A stretch of DNA of 64,000 nt. Source: Pseudomonadota bacterium. Lineage in GTDB: Bacteria; Pseudomonadota; Alphaproteobacteria; Rhizobiales; Methylopilaceae. A program made the position numbers and the translations under genes. The notes beneath the pieces are model-generated. The model was not told the DNA's origin. It worked only from the letters and a program-made list of their open reading frames with translations, and made no database searches. This document shows positions 24,132-32,534 of the stretch, piece by piece. Within the stretch, counting starts at the first letter, position 1, and the number at the start of each line of letters is the position of its first letter. The stretch is from contig JAEWFF010000071.1 in assembly GCA_023388965.1 (NCBI GenBank), positions 1-64,000 of the forward strand. Reading direction: 5' to 3'.

Positions 24132-24389
24132 TTAGTGGGCGCGCGGTGCCGGTTTTTTGCCCGCCCGGCGCTCGAGTTCGGCCTCGGCGGCGGCGCGTTG
24201 TGCGGGCGTCATCGGCACCTCATCGGATTTTACACCCGGATCGAGATTGATGTTCGGATAGGACAGATCGCTCGCCGGCGGCGGCAGGCCATATTTCTGG
24301 CTCGGCGTCGAACAGGCGCCGAGGGCAAGGCCCGTTGCCGCTGTAATACCCAATAGACGCCAGTGGGTTATGCGAAGTTTCATGCTCAT
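24132..24389 (-). CDS. Small lipoprotein of unknown function
   Basis: An 85-residue product with a lipoprotein signal, LLGITAATGLALGACS, where LALGAC is the lipobox and Cys would be lipidated. The rest is short and polar: SYPNINLDPGVKSDEVPMTPAQR, then a charged helix AAAEAELERRAGKKPA. Such small lipoproteins beside biosynthetic genes are common in Rhizobiales; no function is known. ATG at 24383 is an alternative start. Confidence 0.7.
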   Translation of the reverse strand: MSMKLRITHWRLLGITAATGLALGACSTPSQKYGLPPPASDLSYPNINLDPGVKSDEVPMTPAQRAAAEAELERRAGKKPAPRAH

Positions 24390-24420
24390 TCTCGAAGCTC
24401 GCGCCCAAAGGTGCGGCACA

Positions 24421-25473
24421 TCATGGAAACAGCGCCGGACCGTTCAGCGCCGTGGTTTCGGGAAGACCGAACATAACATTGAAGTTCTGCACCGCCTGCC
24501 CCGACGCGCCCTTCATGAGATTATCCGTGGTCGAAATTACGATGGCCCGGCCGTGAACGCGATCGGCGACCACGCCCAGTTTGCAGGTGTTCGAGCCCCG
24601 CACATGGCGCGATTGCGGCACCTGGCCGAACGGCAGCACCTCGACGAACGCCTCGTCTTTATATGCGGCCGCCAGCGCCGCATGAAGATCGCCCGGCGAG
24701 GTCTCGTCTTTCGTGCGCACATAGACGGTGGCGTAGATGCCCCGGTTCATCGGCGCCAGATGCGGCGTGAACATCGCCAGCACTTCGCGCCCAGCGGCCT
24801 TGGAATATTCCTGATCGAGCTCGGATGTGTGCCGATGCCGCCCGACGCCATAGGCATGAATGCCCTCGGACACTTCGGAGAACAGCATGGCCTCGTTGGC
24901 CGCTCTGCCCGCGCCGGACATGCCGGTCTTGGAATCGATGACGATATGGTCCGGGTCGATGATTCCTGCCTTCAGCAGGGGTACGACCGGCAGAATGCTC
25001 GTGGTCGAATGGCAGCCGGGATTGGCGAGCAGCCGCGTCGTTTTCACCGCGTCGCGGTAATGCTCGGTCAGGCCGTAGACGGCCTCCTTCTGCAAATCGA
25101 GCGCCTGATGCGCATGTCCATACCAGGTGGCATAGGCCTGCGGATCGGTCAGGCGGAAATCAGCCGACAGGTCGACAATACGAAGCTTCGGATTGGCGTT
25201 CAGGGCTTCGGCGATGACAAGCTGGGTCGTGCCATGCGGCAGGGCCGTGAACAGGACATCGAGTGCGCCGACATCCGCCTCCTCAATCTTCACCAGCCTG
25301 GGCAGATGCCGGCCCGAAAACTGCGGAAACACATCGGCCATGTTCTGTCCGGCCTTGCGATCGGCGGTCAGCACGTCGAGCGAGACATTCGGATGAACGC
25401 AAAGCAGGCGCACGAGTTCGGCGCCCGTATAACCAGACGCGCCGAAAATCCCCGCTCTTACCTGCGTCGTCAT
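24421..25473 (-). CDS. argC: N-acetyl-gamma-glutamyl-phosphate reductase
   Basis: The 350-residue product reduces N-acetylglutamyl phosphate in arginine synthesis. GIFGASGYTGAELVRLL is the NADP-binding motif; LANPGCHSTTSILPVVPLL carries the catalytic Cys; LPHGTTQ and GVGRHRHTSELDQE also fit. The start at 25473 is chosen because GAGAGGAAGAA precedes it; an upstream extension to 25554 adds only an Arg-rich stretch. It is divergent from nadA, with a 261-base region between them. Confidence 0.95.
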   Translation of the reverse strand: MTTQVRAGIFGASGYTGAELVRLLCVHPNVSLDVLTADRKAGQNMADVFPQFSGRHLPRLVKIEEADVGALDVLFTALPHGTTQLVIAEALNANPKLRIVDLSADFRLTDPQAYATWYGHAHQALDLQKEAVYGLTEHYRDAVKTTRLLANPGCHSTTSILPVVPLLKAGIIDPDHIVIDSKTGMSGAGRAANEAMLFSEVSEGIHAYGVGRHRHTSELDQEYSKAAGREVLAMFTPHLAPMNRGIYATVYVRTKDETSPGDLHAALAAAYKDEAFVEVLPFGQVPQSRHVRGSNTCKLGVVADRVHGRAIVISTTDNLMKGASGQAVQNFNVMFGLPETTALNGPALFP

Positions 25474-25668
25474 TTCTTCCTCTCCATTCTTCCCGGATTG
25501 CGTAGCCGATGGCCTAAACCCGTTATCGCGCCGCGTCGAGAGGCGCAAAATCATTCATTTGAAGGCACGGCGGCGTCCCGGAGAAAGCCGGAAAACATAA
25601 ATGTGGCCTTCGGGTCTTTAAAAATCTTCCCGTGCCCCGTATATTTCGTCTGTTCAGAGTCCTGAGGC

Positions 25669-25690
25669 GCCGGCCCAAAGCCGGCTTTTA
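25669..25690 (+). terminator. Small hairpin with T-run in the nadA leader
   Basis: GCCGGC at 25669-25674 pairs with GCCGGC at 25680-25685 around CCAAA, followed by TTTTAT. Six G/C pairs with a short T-run look like a weak intrinsic terminator. It lies 45 bases before the nadA ATG and just before the palindromic operator, so it could be an attenuator or mark the end of an upstream transcript. Confidence 0.45.
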
Positions 25691-25702
25691 TAAGACCCTG
25701 GA

Positions 25703-25721
25703 TATGCTCAATATGAGCATA
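25703..25721. promoter_or_regulatory. Palindromic operator before nadABC (candidate NadQ site)
   Basis: TATGCTCA at 25703-25710 and TGAGCATA at 25714-25721 are a perfect 8+8 inverted repeat spaced by three bases. It directly abuts the ribosome site AAAGGAGG and the nadA ATG at 25735. In alphaproteobacteria the nad operon is often controlled by the repressor NadQ at a palindrome near nadA; I infer such a role here. The regulator gene itself is not in the window. Confidence 0.6.
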
Positions 25722-25734
25722 AAGGAGGAATAAG

Positions 25735-26820
25735 ATGGCTCTTCAGACCGCAGTTCTCGATCGCCCCCGCGCCGGCTTCCACCGCGCGCCGACGGCTGCC
25801 GAGCGCTTCGGCATCCTGCCGATGCCCAATCTCGATTTCACGCCCGAAGTCGCGCGCGAAACGGCTCATCTCTATGAGCGGGTGAAGAAGGTCATCCCGG
25901 CCATCGAATGGCCGGTCCATGCCCCCTATGTGAAGGCGATCAACGACCTGAAGAAGGTCCGCAACGCCGTCATCCTGGCGCACAATTACCAGACGCCCGA
26001 AATCTACAATTGCGTCTCGGACGTGGTCGGCGATTCGTTCGCGCTCGCACGCGAGGCGACGAAAACGGACGCCGACATCATCATCCAGGGCGGCGTTCAC
26101 TTCATGGCCGAGACCTCGAAGCTGCTGAACCCGGACAAGACCGTCCTCATCCCGGACATGCGGGCCGGCTGCTCGCTGGCCGACTCGATCACGGCCGAGG
26201 ATGTGCGGGCGCTGCGCCGCCAGTATCCCGGTGTGCCGGTCGCGGTCTATGTCAATACATCCGCGGAAGTGAAGGCCGAGGCCGATATCTGCCTGACTTC
26301 GGGCAATGCCGTCGCCGTGGTGGAATCGCTCGGCGCACCGGAAGTACTCGTCCTGCCGGACCAGTATCTCGCTGCCTGGATCGCGACCCAGACCAAGGTG
26401 AAGATCATCACCTGGAACGGCGCCTGCGAAGTGCATGAGCGCTTTACGGGCGAAGAGATCCGCCGCCTGCGCGAGGACGACCCGTCGGTGACGGTGCTGG
26501 CGCACCCCGAATGCCCGCCTGATGTCATCGAGCAGGCCGATTTTACCGGCTCGACCGCGAACATGGCCGATTATGTGAAGGTGCATAAGCCCAAGCGCGT
26601 CGTGATGATCACGGAGTGCTCGATGGCGGACAATGTCGCGGAGCTGTCGCCGGATACGGAATTCCTGCGCCCGTGCAATCTATGTCCGCACATGAAGCGC
26701 ATCACGCTGCCGAAGATTCTCGACAGCCTCGTCTATATGCGCGAGGAAATCCTGATCGACCCCGCGATCGCGGACAGAGCCCGCCTCTCGGTCGAGCGCA
26801 TGGTGAACCTGAAGATCTGA
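25735..26820 (+). CDS. nadA: Quinolinate synthase
   Basis: The 361-residue iron-sulfur enzyme condenses iminoaspartate with dihydroxyacetone phosphate. Motifs: VILAHNYQTPEIYNCVSDVVGDS, MRAGCSLADS, VYVNTSAEVKAEADICLTSGNA, WNGACEVHERF and, near the end, PCNLCPHMKRI; the cysteines in these segments include the 4Fe-4S ligands. The start has a strong AAAGGAGG ribosome site eight bases upstream. First gene of the nadABC operon. Confidence 0.97.
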   Translation: MALQTAVLDRPRAGFHRAPTAAERFGILPMPNLDFTPEVARETAHLYERVKKVIPAIEWPVHAPYVKAINDLKKVRNAVILAHNYQTPEIYNCVSDVVGDSFALAREATKTDADIIIQGGVHFMAETSKLLNPDKTVLIPDMRAGCSLADSITAEDVRALRRQYPGVPVAVYVNTSAEVKAEADICLTSGNAVAVVESLGAPEVLVLPDQYLAAWIATQTKVKIITWNGACEVHERFTGEEIRRLREDDPSVTVLAHPECPPDVIEQADFTGSTANMADYVKVHKPKRVVMITECSMADNVAELSPDTEFLRPCNLCPHMKRITLPKILDSLVYMREEILIDPAIADRARLSVERMVNLKI

Positions 26821-26830
26821 CCAGACACTT

Positions 26831-26850
26831 CTCCCCGCCTCGGCGGGGAG
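26831..26850. repeat. Intercistronic hairpin between nadA and nadB
   Basis: CTCCCCGCC and GGCGGGGAG are separated by two bases (TC); the actual loop must be larger than two bases, so the terminal pairs open. It is flanked by ACTT and AGGG. This form is common as a short dispersed palindrome in alphaproteobacteria; a related one, CTCTCCCG/CGGGAGAG, is at 57488-57507. It might stabilise nadA mRNA; it has no T-run, so it is not a terminator. Confidence 0.5.
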
Positions 26851-26874
26851 AGGGAGAAGCAGGCACCGAGCGGC

Positions 26875-28431
26875 ATGGCCAATTCTGATTCCATCCTCAT
26901 CGTCGGTGGCGGTCTCGCCGGCCTGTTCTGCGCGCTGAAACTTGCGCCGCGCCCCGTCACCGTATTGACGGCGACACCGCTCGGCGAAGGTGCGAGCGCA
27001 TGGGCGCAGGGCGGCATTGCGGCGGCCATCGGCGAAGGCGACACGCCCGACGCGCACGCAGCCGACACGGTGGCCGTGGGCGCGGGCCTCGTCGATGAAG
27101 AGATCGCACGCCTGATCGCACAGGAAGCGCCAGACCGTATTCACGATCTCCTGAGCTATGGCGTGCCGTTCGATCGCGATCTCGAAGGCAAGCTCAAACT
27201 CTCGCGCGAAGCCGCCCACAGTGCGCGGCGCATCGTGCGCGTCGGCGGCGATCTTGCCGGCAAGGCGATCATGCAGGCGCTTGTCGCAACCGTTCGTCAG
27301 GCCGCGCACATCACCGTCCTCGAAGGCTGGCATCTCGATGCCATCGAGGTCCGCGACAATCGCGTGACCGGCGTCACCGGACACGATGGCAAGGGCCGCG
27401 CCTCCACCCTGCCCGCGCGCGCCGTCGTATTGGCGACCGGCGGGATCGGCCATCTCTATTCCGTCACGACGAACCCTGTCGGCGCACGCGGTGACGGGCT
27501 TGCCGTAGCCGCCCGCGCGGGCGCGATCATCGCGGATCCCGAATTCGTGCAGTTCCATCCGACCGGCATGGATATCGGCCGCGATCCGGCACCGCTCGCA
27601 AGCGAGGCCATTCGCGGTGACGGCGCCCTGCTCATCAACCGCGCCGGCGAACGCTTCATGCCGAAACTGCATCCCGACGCAGAACTCGGTCCGCGCGATG
27701 TCGTTGCGCGCGGCGTTTTCGAGGAAATCGCCGCCGGGCGCGGCGCGTTTCTCGATGCGCGCCCGCTCGGGCCGAAACTGCCCGATCTGTTTCCGACGCT
27801 CTACACCAATTGCATGGCGGCGGGCCTCGATCCCGTGACGCAGCCGATTCCCGTCGCGCCGGCGGCGCACTACCATATGGGCGGCGTAAGGACGGACCGC
27901 GACGGCCGAACCTCCGTCGAGGGATTGTGGGCCTGCGGCGAGGTCGCATCGACCGGCGCGCATGGCGGAAACCGTCTCGCCTCCAATTCGCTTCTGGAAG
28001 CCGTCGTGTTCGCCGCGCGCATCGCGGAAAATCTTCTCGGGCTCGATCTTCCCTCGGCCGACAATCCGTTGCGGTCCATCTCGGCCGTCGCGCCCGAGAC
28101 GGCCGACAGCGCTTCCGTCCGTACCTTGCGCGAAGTCATGAGTCTGAAGGTCGGCGTTGTGCGCAACGAAGACGGCCTTTCGCGCGCACTTGCCTATCTG
28201 CGCGAAATCGAAAACCGTGCCGATGCATCGCGTGATCTCGGGAGCATGGCGACAGCGGCACTCCTCATCGCCGCTGCCGCATGGCAACGCCGTGAAAGCC
28301 GCGGCAGCCATGAACGCACCGATTATCCGGCAACTGATCCGGAACAGGCACACCGCACCTTCCTGACGCTCGATCAGGCCCGTTCCATCGCCGACGAAGC
28401 CGCCGCAGCGGTTGTGGAGAAGACAGCGTGA
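26875..28431 (+). CDS. nadB: L-aspartate oxidase
   Basis: The 518-residue flavoenzyme oxidises aspartate to iminoaspartate. FAD-binding motif ILIVGGGLAGLFCALKL at the start, then GASAWAQGGIAAAIGE, REAAHSARRIVRVGGD, the active-site segment QFHPTGMD and HYHMGGVRTDRDGRTSVEGLWACGEVASTGAHGGNRLASNSLLE. The end is unusually Ala-rich. It overlaps nadC by GTGA. Confidence 0.96.
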   Translation: MANSDSILIVGGGLAGLFCALKLAPRPVTVLTATPLGEGASAWAQGGIAAAIGEGDTPDAHAADTVAVGAGLVDEEIARLIAQEAPDRIHDLLSYGVPFDRDLEGKLKLSREAAHSARRIVRVGGDLAGKAIMQALVATVRQAAHITVLEGWHLDAIEVRDNRVTGVTGHDGKGRASTLPARAVVLATGGIGHLYSVTTNPVGARGDGLAVAARAGAIIADPEFVQFHPTGMDIGRDPAPLASEAIRGDGALLINRAGERFMPKLHPDAELGPRDVVARGVFEEIAAGRGAFLDARPLGPKLPDLFPTLYTNCMAAGLDPVTQPIPVAPAAHYHMGGVRTDRDGRTSVEGLWACGEVASTGAHGGNRLASNSLLEAVVFAARIAENLLGLDLPSADNPLRSISAVAPETADSASVRTLREVMSLKVGVVRNEDGLSRALAYLREIENRADASRDLGSMATAALLIAAAAWQRRESRGSHERTDYPATDPEQAHRTFLTLDQARSIADEAAAAVVEKTA

Positions 28432-29276
28432 TCGTGCTCGACCCGATATTCGTCCGCCGCTCCGTCGAAGCCGCGCTTGCGGAGGATCTCGGCCGCGCCG
28501 GCGACATCACGACCAATGCCACCATTCCGGAAAGCGCGCGCGCCACTGCCGTCATTGCCGCACGAGGACCAGGCGTGATTGCCGGGCTGCCGCTGGCCGA
28601 AGCCGCATTCCGGGCGATCGATCCGTCCGTGTCGTTTCATGCCGAGATCGGCGATGGCGCCCGCCTCGCGCCCGGCACGGTGGTCGCGCGCATCGCGGGA
28701 CCAGCGCGGGCGATCCTCATCGCCGAGCGCGTCGCGCTGAACTATCTCGGCCATCTGTCCGGCATCGCCACAGCAACCGCCGCTTTTGCCGACGAAATTG
28801 CCCATACATCCGCTTATATCGCCGATACGCGCAAGACGACGCCCGGCCTGCGCATCTTCGAAAAATATGCCGTGCGTTGCGGCGGCGGCATCAATCACCG
28901 TTTCGGGCTCGACGATGCGGTCCTCATCAAGGACAACCACATCGCAGTCGCGGGCGGTATTGCCCCGGCCCTGCGCGCGGCAAAGGCGTCGGCGGGGCAT
29001 CTCGTGAAGATCGAGATCGAGGTGGACAGCCTCGAACAGCTCGACGAGGTGCTTGGCGAGGGCGCGGACGCCGTGCTTCTCGACAATATGACGCCGGACA
29101 TGATGGCCGAGGCGGTGCGCCGCATCGGCGGCCGCATGATCGCGGAGGCGTCGGGTGGCGTTACCCTCGAAAGCGTGAAAGCCATCGCGGAAAGCGGCGT
29201 CGATCTCATTTCCACCGGCTGGATCACGCATTCCGCGCCGGTGCTGGATCTGGGTCTCGATATCGAGATCGGCTAA
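28428..29276 (+). CDS. nadC: Nicotinate-nucleotide pyrophosphorylase (carboxylating)
   Basis: The 282-residue enzyme converts quinolinate and PRPP into nicotinate mononucleotide. It starts at GTG 28428 inside the nadB stop. Motifs: EDLGRAGDITTNATIP, ADTRKTTPGLRIFEKYAVRCGGGINHRFGL, LIKDNH and the phosphate-binding end ISTGWITHSAPVLDLGLDIE. Third gene of nadABC. Its stop overlaps by a few bases the stop of the convergent PilZ gene. Confidence 0.96.
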   Translation: MIVLDPIFVRRSVEAALAEDLGRAGDITTNATIPESARATAVIAARGPGVIAGLPLAEAAFRAIDPSVSFHAEIGDGARLAPGTVVARIAGPARAILIAERVALNYLGHLSGIATATAAFADEIAHTSAYIADTRKTTPGLRIFEKYAVRCGGGINHRFGLDDAVLIKDNHIAVAGGIAPALRAAKASAGHLVKIEIEVDSLEQLDEVLGEGADAVLLDNMTPDMMAEAVRRIGGRMIAEASGGVTLESVKAIAESGVDLISTGWITHSAPVLDLGLDIEIG

Positions 29277-29548
29277 TCGATCAACTGCGGACGATTGGGG
29301 AAATGCACGCCGATCATGGCGCCTTCCTGCCGCATGAGCTCGCAAAAGCGGTAGACCGGCACGGGCCGCTCGATCTTCAGCATGAAGCGATGCGGCATCT
29401 CGTGCGGTGTTTCGAGCGCCAGAAGCGCGCCGGTTTCCGAAATATCGCTGAGCTTGCAGTTCACCTGACGCCCGTCCGGCAGGATGACGATACCGTCCAG
29501 CCGAATTTCCCGACGTGCGTGACGCCGCTTTTCCTTGAGTCTTGGCAT
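29273..29548 (-). CDS. PilZ-domain protein (c-di-GMP binding candidate)
   Basis: A 91-residue product consisting of one PilZ domain. The c-di-GMP contacts are visible: the RxxxR part in KEKRRHARREIRLDG and the DxSxxG part as DISETGALLAL. Such single-domain proteins often bind c-di-GMP and control motility or exopolysaccharide. A longer start (GTG 29587) would add 13 residues. A CSS-EAL phosphodiesterase is encoded about 5 kb away. Confidence 0.8.
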   Translation of the reverse strand: MPRLKEKRRHARREIRLDGIVILPDGRQVNCKLSDISETGALLALETPHEMPHRFMLKIERPVPVYRFCELMRQEGAMIGVHFPNRPQLID

Positions 29549-29626
29549 GAAAGCCCATTCTTGCCACCGAACACCCCCTAACCTCACAATACCGGCCGAC
29601 GGTTAAAGGATTGGCTGTACAATTGG

Positions 29627-30610
29627 TCACGGAGCGATCGGCAATCCGGCTGCCTTGCGGCGCGCCAGAAGGCCCAGATAGTAATGGGCCAGAGTGGCGC
29701 CCGCGAGGGCGGTGACATTTGCGTGATCGTAAGGCGGCGAGACCTCGACGACATCGAAGCCTTTCAGATTAAGGCTCTCCAGCCCCATCAGTATGGACAG
29801 GGCTTCGCGGCTTGACAGCCCGCCGCAGACCGGAGTGCCGGTGCCGGGCGCAAAGGCCGGATCGAGGCAGTCGATATCGAAGGTGATATAGGCCGGCATA
29901 TCGCCGACACGCGCCTTGATGCGCCGGGCAACTCCCTCGGAGCCGAGCCGCGCGACATCGTAACCATCCACGATCTCGATGCCGTAATCGGCCGGCGCAT
30001 GCGTACGAATACCGATCTGTATGGATTTTTCAGGAGCGATCACACCTTCCCTCACAAGGCGCGTGACGAAGGTTCCATGGTCGATACGCCCGTCCTTATC
30101 GTCCCACGTGTCCTGGTGCGCGTCGAACTGGATGAGCGCAACCGGCCCGCCGATCCTTTTCGTCAGTGCCTTGAGCACCGGATAGGTGATGAAATGATCG
30201 CCGCCGAGCGAGACGAGATGCACGCCCTCGGCGAGCCGCACGGCAGCCTGCGTCTCGATCGCCTCCGGCATCTCGGCGGGATAGCCGTAATCGAACACCG
30301 CATCGCCGGTATCGGCGACGGCAAGCTTCTCGAAAATATCGGCGCCGAACGGATAGACGGGATCGCCGTCCAGAATGGTGGAGGCATCGCGCAGAGCGCG
30401 CGGTCCGAAACGGGCGCCGGGCCGGTTCGAGACCGACGTGTCGAGCGGAACGCCCCATACGGCGACATCGAAGCCGGAAAGATCGTGCGCATAGACGCGG
30501 CGCAGGAACGATACCGCGCCCGAATAGTTGGGCTCGGTGCTTTGCCCATACCGGAAGTCGGGATCGAGGGCGCGATCGACCGGCCTCGGCCCCAGGGAAT
30601 CGTGTGACAT
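29627..30610 (-). CDS. speB: Agmatinase / ureohydrolase family
   Basis: The 327-residue metal hydrolase of the arginase family. Manganese ligands lie in LGGDHFITYP, ALIQFDAHQDTWDD and TFDIDCLDPAFAPGTGTPVCGG. It most likely splits agmatine into putrescine and urea, but members also act on guanidinobutyrate or similar, so the substrate is uncertain. The ATG at 30610 is chosen because GAGG lies five bases before it. It appears monocistronic. Confidence 0.88.
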   Translation of the reverse strand: MSHDSLGPRPVDRALDPDFRYGQSTEPNYSGAVSFLRRVYAHDLSGFDVAVWGVPLDTSVSNRPGARFGPRALRDASTILDGDPVYPFGADIFEKLAVADTGDAVFDYGYPAEMPEAIETQAAVRLAEGVHLVSLGGDHFITYPVLKALTKRIGGPVALIQFDAHQDTWDDKDGRIDHGTFVTRLVREGVIAPEKSIQIGIRTHAPADYGIEIVDGYDVARLGSEGVARRIKARVGDMPAYITFDIDCLDPAFAPGTGTPVCGGLSSREALSILMGLESLNLKGFDVVEVSPPYDHANVTALAGATLAHYYLGLLARRKAAGLPIAP

Positions 30611-30724
30611 CAAAGCCTCACGCTCACAACACGACGCTTTCGCGACACATACGCCGCTTTACCGAATCGTAAACCGGCAGGGACAATCTTGTTCTATCGC
30701 AACTTTGATGCGGGGGTACCAATC

Positions 30725-30961
30725 ATGAACCCGACCCAGGCGCAGAGACGGGTGCTGACCGTTCTCGAAAACGCACGGGGACGCTGGGTTCCGATGCGTT
30801 GGCTCGATACCACACCATTGCTTCACGAGGACGACTTTCCAGTCATTCCCAGTCTGGTCGAAAACGGATGGGCGGCGCACAGGCTACGCTCCGTCCAGAT
30901 CACGGCGGCGGGGGTTGCTGCGTTGAGCGAAGTACGGGGCGAAACCCGCTCCGGAAGGTAG
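30725..30961 (+). CDS. Small protein of unknown function (winged-helix-like)
   Basis: A 78-residue product starting MNPTQAQRRVLTVLENARGRW. The pattern of helix, PMRWLD, PVIPSLVENGWAAH and then a strand VQITAAGVAALSEV is like a small winged-helix or MarR-like fold, which is an inference only. It follows speB divergently and ends just before a terminator shared with rpsI. Confidence 0.5.
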   Translation: MNPTQAQRRVLTVLENARGRWVPMRWLDTTPLLHEDDFPVIPSLVENGWAAHRLRSVQITAAGVAALSEVRGETRSGR

Positions 30962-30966
30962 GAACG

Positions 30967-30997
30967 AAAAAAGGCGGGCACCGAGCCCGCCTTTTCG
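30967..30997. terminator. Bidirectional intrinsic terminator after rpsI
   Basis: AAAAGGCGGGC (30969-30979) and GCCCGCCTTTT (30985-30995) pair perfectly around ACCGA. A and T runs at each foot allow it to stop both the small rightward gene and the leftward rplM-rpsI operon. Confidence 0.92.
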
Positions 30998-31015
30998 TTT
31001 GTATGGGGTCGAAGA

Positions 31016-31498
31016 TCAGCGCTTCGAGAACTGGAAGCTGCGGCGGGCTTTCGCACGGCCGTACTTCTTGCGTTCGACGGTACGGCTGTCGCGAGTCAGG
31101 AAGCCTGCCTTCTTGAGCACGCTGCGCAGCTCCGGCTCGAAATAGGTGAGCGCCTTGGACAGGCCGTGGCGCACGGCGCCCGCCTGGCCCGAAAGGCCGC
31201 CGCCCGCCACCGTGACGCGCACATCGTACTGACCGGCGCGGTTCGACAGAACCAGCGGCTGCTGCATGATCATGCGCAGCACCGGACGGGCGAAATAGAC
31301 TTCGATATCGCGCTCGTTGATCGTGATCTTGCCGGCGCCCGGCTTGATCCAGACGCGCGCGACCGCGTCCTTGCGCTTGCCGGTGGCATAAGCACGGCCC
31401 TGCGCATCGAGCTTCTGCTCGTGGCGCGGAGCCTCCTGCGTCGCGCCGAGCGCTCCGCCGAGTTCTTCAAGGCTCTGGATGTTGTCGGCCATCGGCAT
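31016..31498 (-). CDS. rpsI: 30S ribosomal protein S9
   Basis: The 160-residue product has the S9 core: YATGKRKDAVARVW, VAGGGLSGQAGAVRHGLSKAL and the C-terminal TRDSRTVERKKYGRAKARRSFQFSKR whose basic tail reaches the decoding centre. About 30 residues precede the usual S9 start, a common alphaproteobacterial extension. Its ATG overlaps the rplM stop by one base; a second ATG at 31492 is possible. Confidence 0.97.
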   Translation of the reverse strand: MPMADNIQSLEELGGALGATQEAPRHEQKLDAQGRAYATGKRKDAVARVWIKPGAGKITINERDIEVYFARPVLRMIMQQPLVLSNRAGQYDVRVTVAGGGLSGQAGAVRHGLSKALTYFEPELRSVLKKAGFLTRDSRTVERKKYGRAKARRSFQFSKR

Positions 31499-31959
31499 CA
31501 GCTCCGGACGTTCTTCTTGTTCAGCGCGGCGATATCGAGCGCCTGCGGCTGCTGGGCGGTGTGGGGATGCTCGGCGCCCGCATAGACGCGGAGATTGCCA
31601 AGCTGCTTCTTGCCGAGCGGGCCGCGCGGCAGCATGCGCTCGACGGCCTTTTCGATGACGCGGTTCGGGAAACGGCCGGTCAGGATCTTTTCCGCCGTCC
31701 GCTCCTTGATGCCGCCCGGATAACCGGTGTGCCAGTAATACTTCTTGTCCTTCAGCTTGTTGCCGGTGAACACGGCTTTCTCGGCGTTGATGACGACGAC
31801 GTTATCGCCGGTATCGACGTGGGGCGTGAAGGTGGCGCGGTGCTTGCCGCGCAAGCGCAGTGCGATGATCGAGGCGAGGCGGCCGACGACGACGTCCGAA
31901 GCGTCGATCAGCACCCACTTCTTCTCGACCTCGGCGGGCTTGGCCGAATAGGTAGACAT
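31498..31959 (-). CDS. rplM: 50S ribosomal protein L13
   Basis: The 153-residue L13 has WVLIDASDVVVGRLASIIA, THVDTGDNVVVINAEK-like residues (FTPHVDTGDN), WHTGYPGGIKERTAEKIL and MLPRGPLGKKQLGNLRVYAGAEHPH. First gene of the rplM-rpsI operon, as in most bacteria. Confidence 0.97.
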   Translation of the reverse strand: MSTYSAKPAEVEKKWVLIDASDVVVGRLASIIALRLRGKHRATFTPHVDTGDNVVVINAEKAVFTGNKLKDKKYYWHTGYPGGIKERTAEKILTGRFPNRVIEKAVERMLPRGPLGKKQLGNLRVYAGAEHPHTAQQPQALDIAALNKKNVRS

Positions 31960-32109
31960 GGTTCGGTTCCTGAAAATGACGAAGCGGCCGCGAACGACCG
32001 TTGGCGCAGCTATCTACAGGAGCCGCAGAGACGTGGCAATGGGTTTGATGCGGATAAAAATGTTTGAATACAGAGACTTATAAAAATGGTATTAAAATAC
32101 CCCCCCCTC

Positions 32110-32388
32110 CTAGCCGCTGTCTTTCGCGAGAGTTCCCCATTCCGGACGCCACAACTCCTCTTCATCGACCACGCCGACGCGGCCGCCATGGCGCGCCGAA
32201 AGCTCGACCGCCGACATGATGGCCTGATGCACACCCAGCGCACCATCGTGATCGCGCTCGGCCGCGGTTCCGCTTCCCGCAACACCGTCCGGGCTGATGA
32301 CTTCCCCGAGAACGGCGCCGGCATCGGTGTAAATTCGAACCGTGACTTCTCCCGGACGCGGTGCGTCCCTGCCGATGAATGTCGTCAT
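32110..32388 (-). CDS. Hypothetical protein
   Basis: A 92-residue product from ATG 32388, preceded by GAGGAGAAAC. It reads MTTFIGRDAPRPGEVTVRIY, then acidic and Ala/Gly-rich segments and a Trp-containing end ELWRPEWGTLAKDSG. No family recognised, no signal or membrane segment. On the minus strand its stop is followed by eight G and a short AT hairpin. Confidence 0.5.
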   Translation of the reverse strand: MTTFIGRDAPRPGEVTVRIYTDAGAVLGEVISPDGVAGSGTAAERDHDGALGVHQAIMSAVELSARHGGRVGVVDEEELWRPEWGTLAKDSG

Positions 32389-32534
32389 GTTTCTCCTCTG
32401 CTCCGAACAAACGCTCGTGAACAGAGCGCGTTCCATTTCCAAGGAGGGTTGCCGGGCAGCCCCCTAATCGGCGATGAAGAGGCAATCTATCTTGCGCGCA
32501 TCCGCGCGAGGTTTGGCGGCGAGGTCTCCTGCGA

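Noticed and set aside
32100..32107. Run of eight C next to a hypothetical gene, considered as a phase-variable tract
   Set aside because: It lies after the stop codon, not in the coding or promoter region, so slippage would not change the product.
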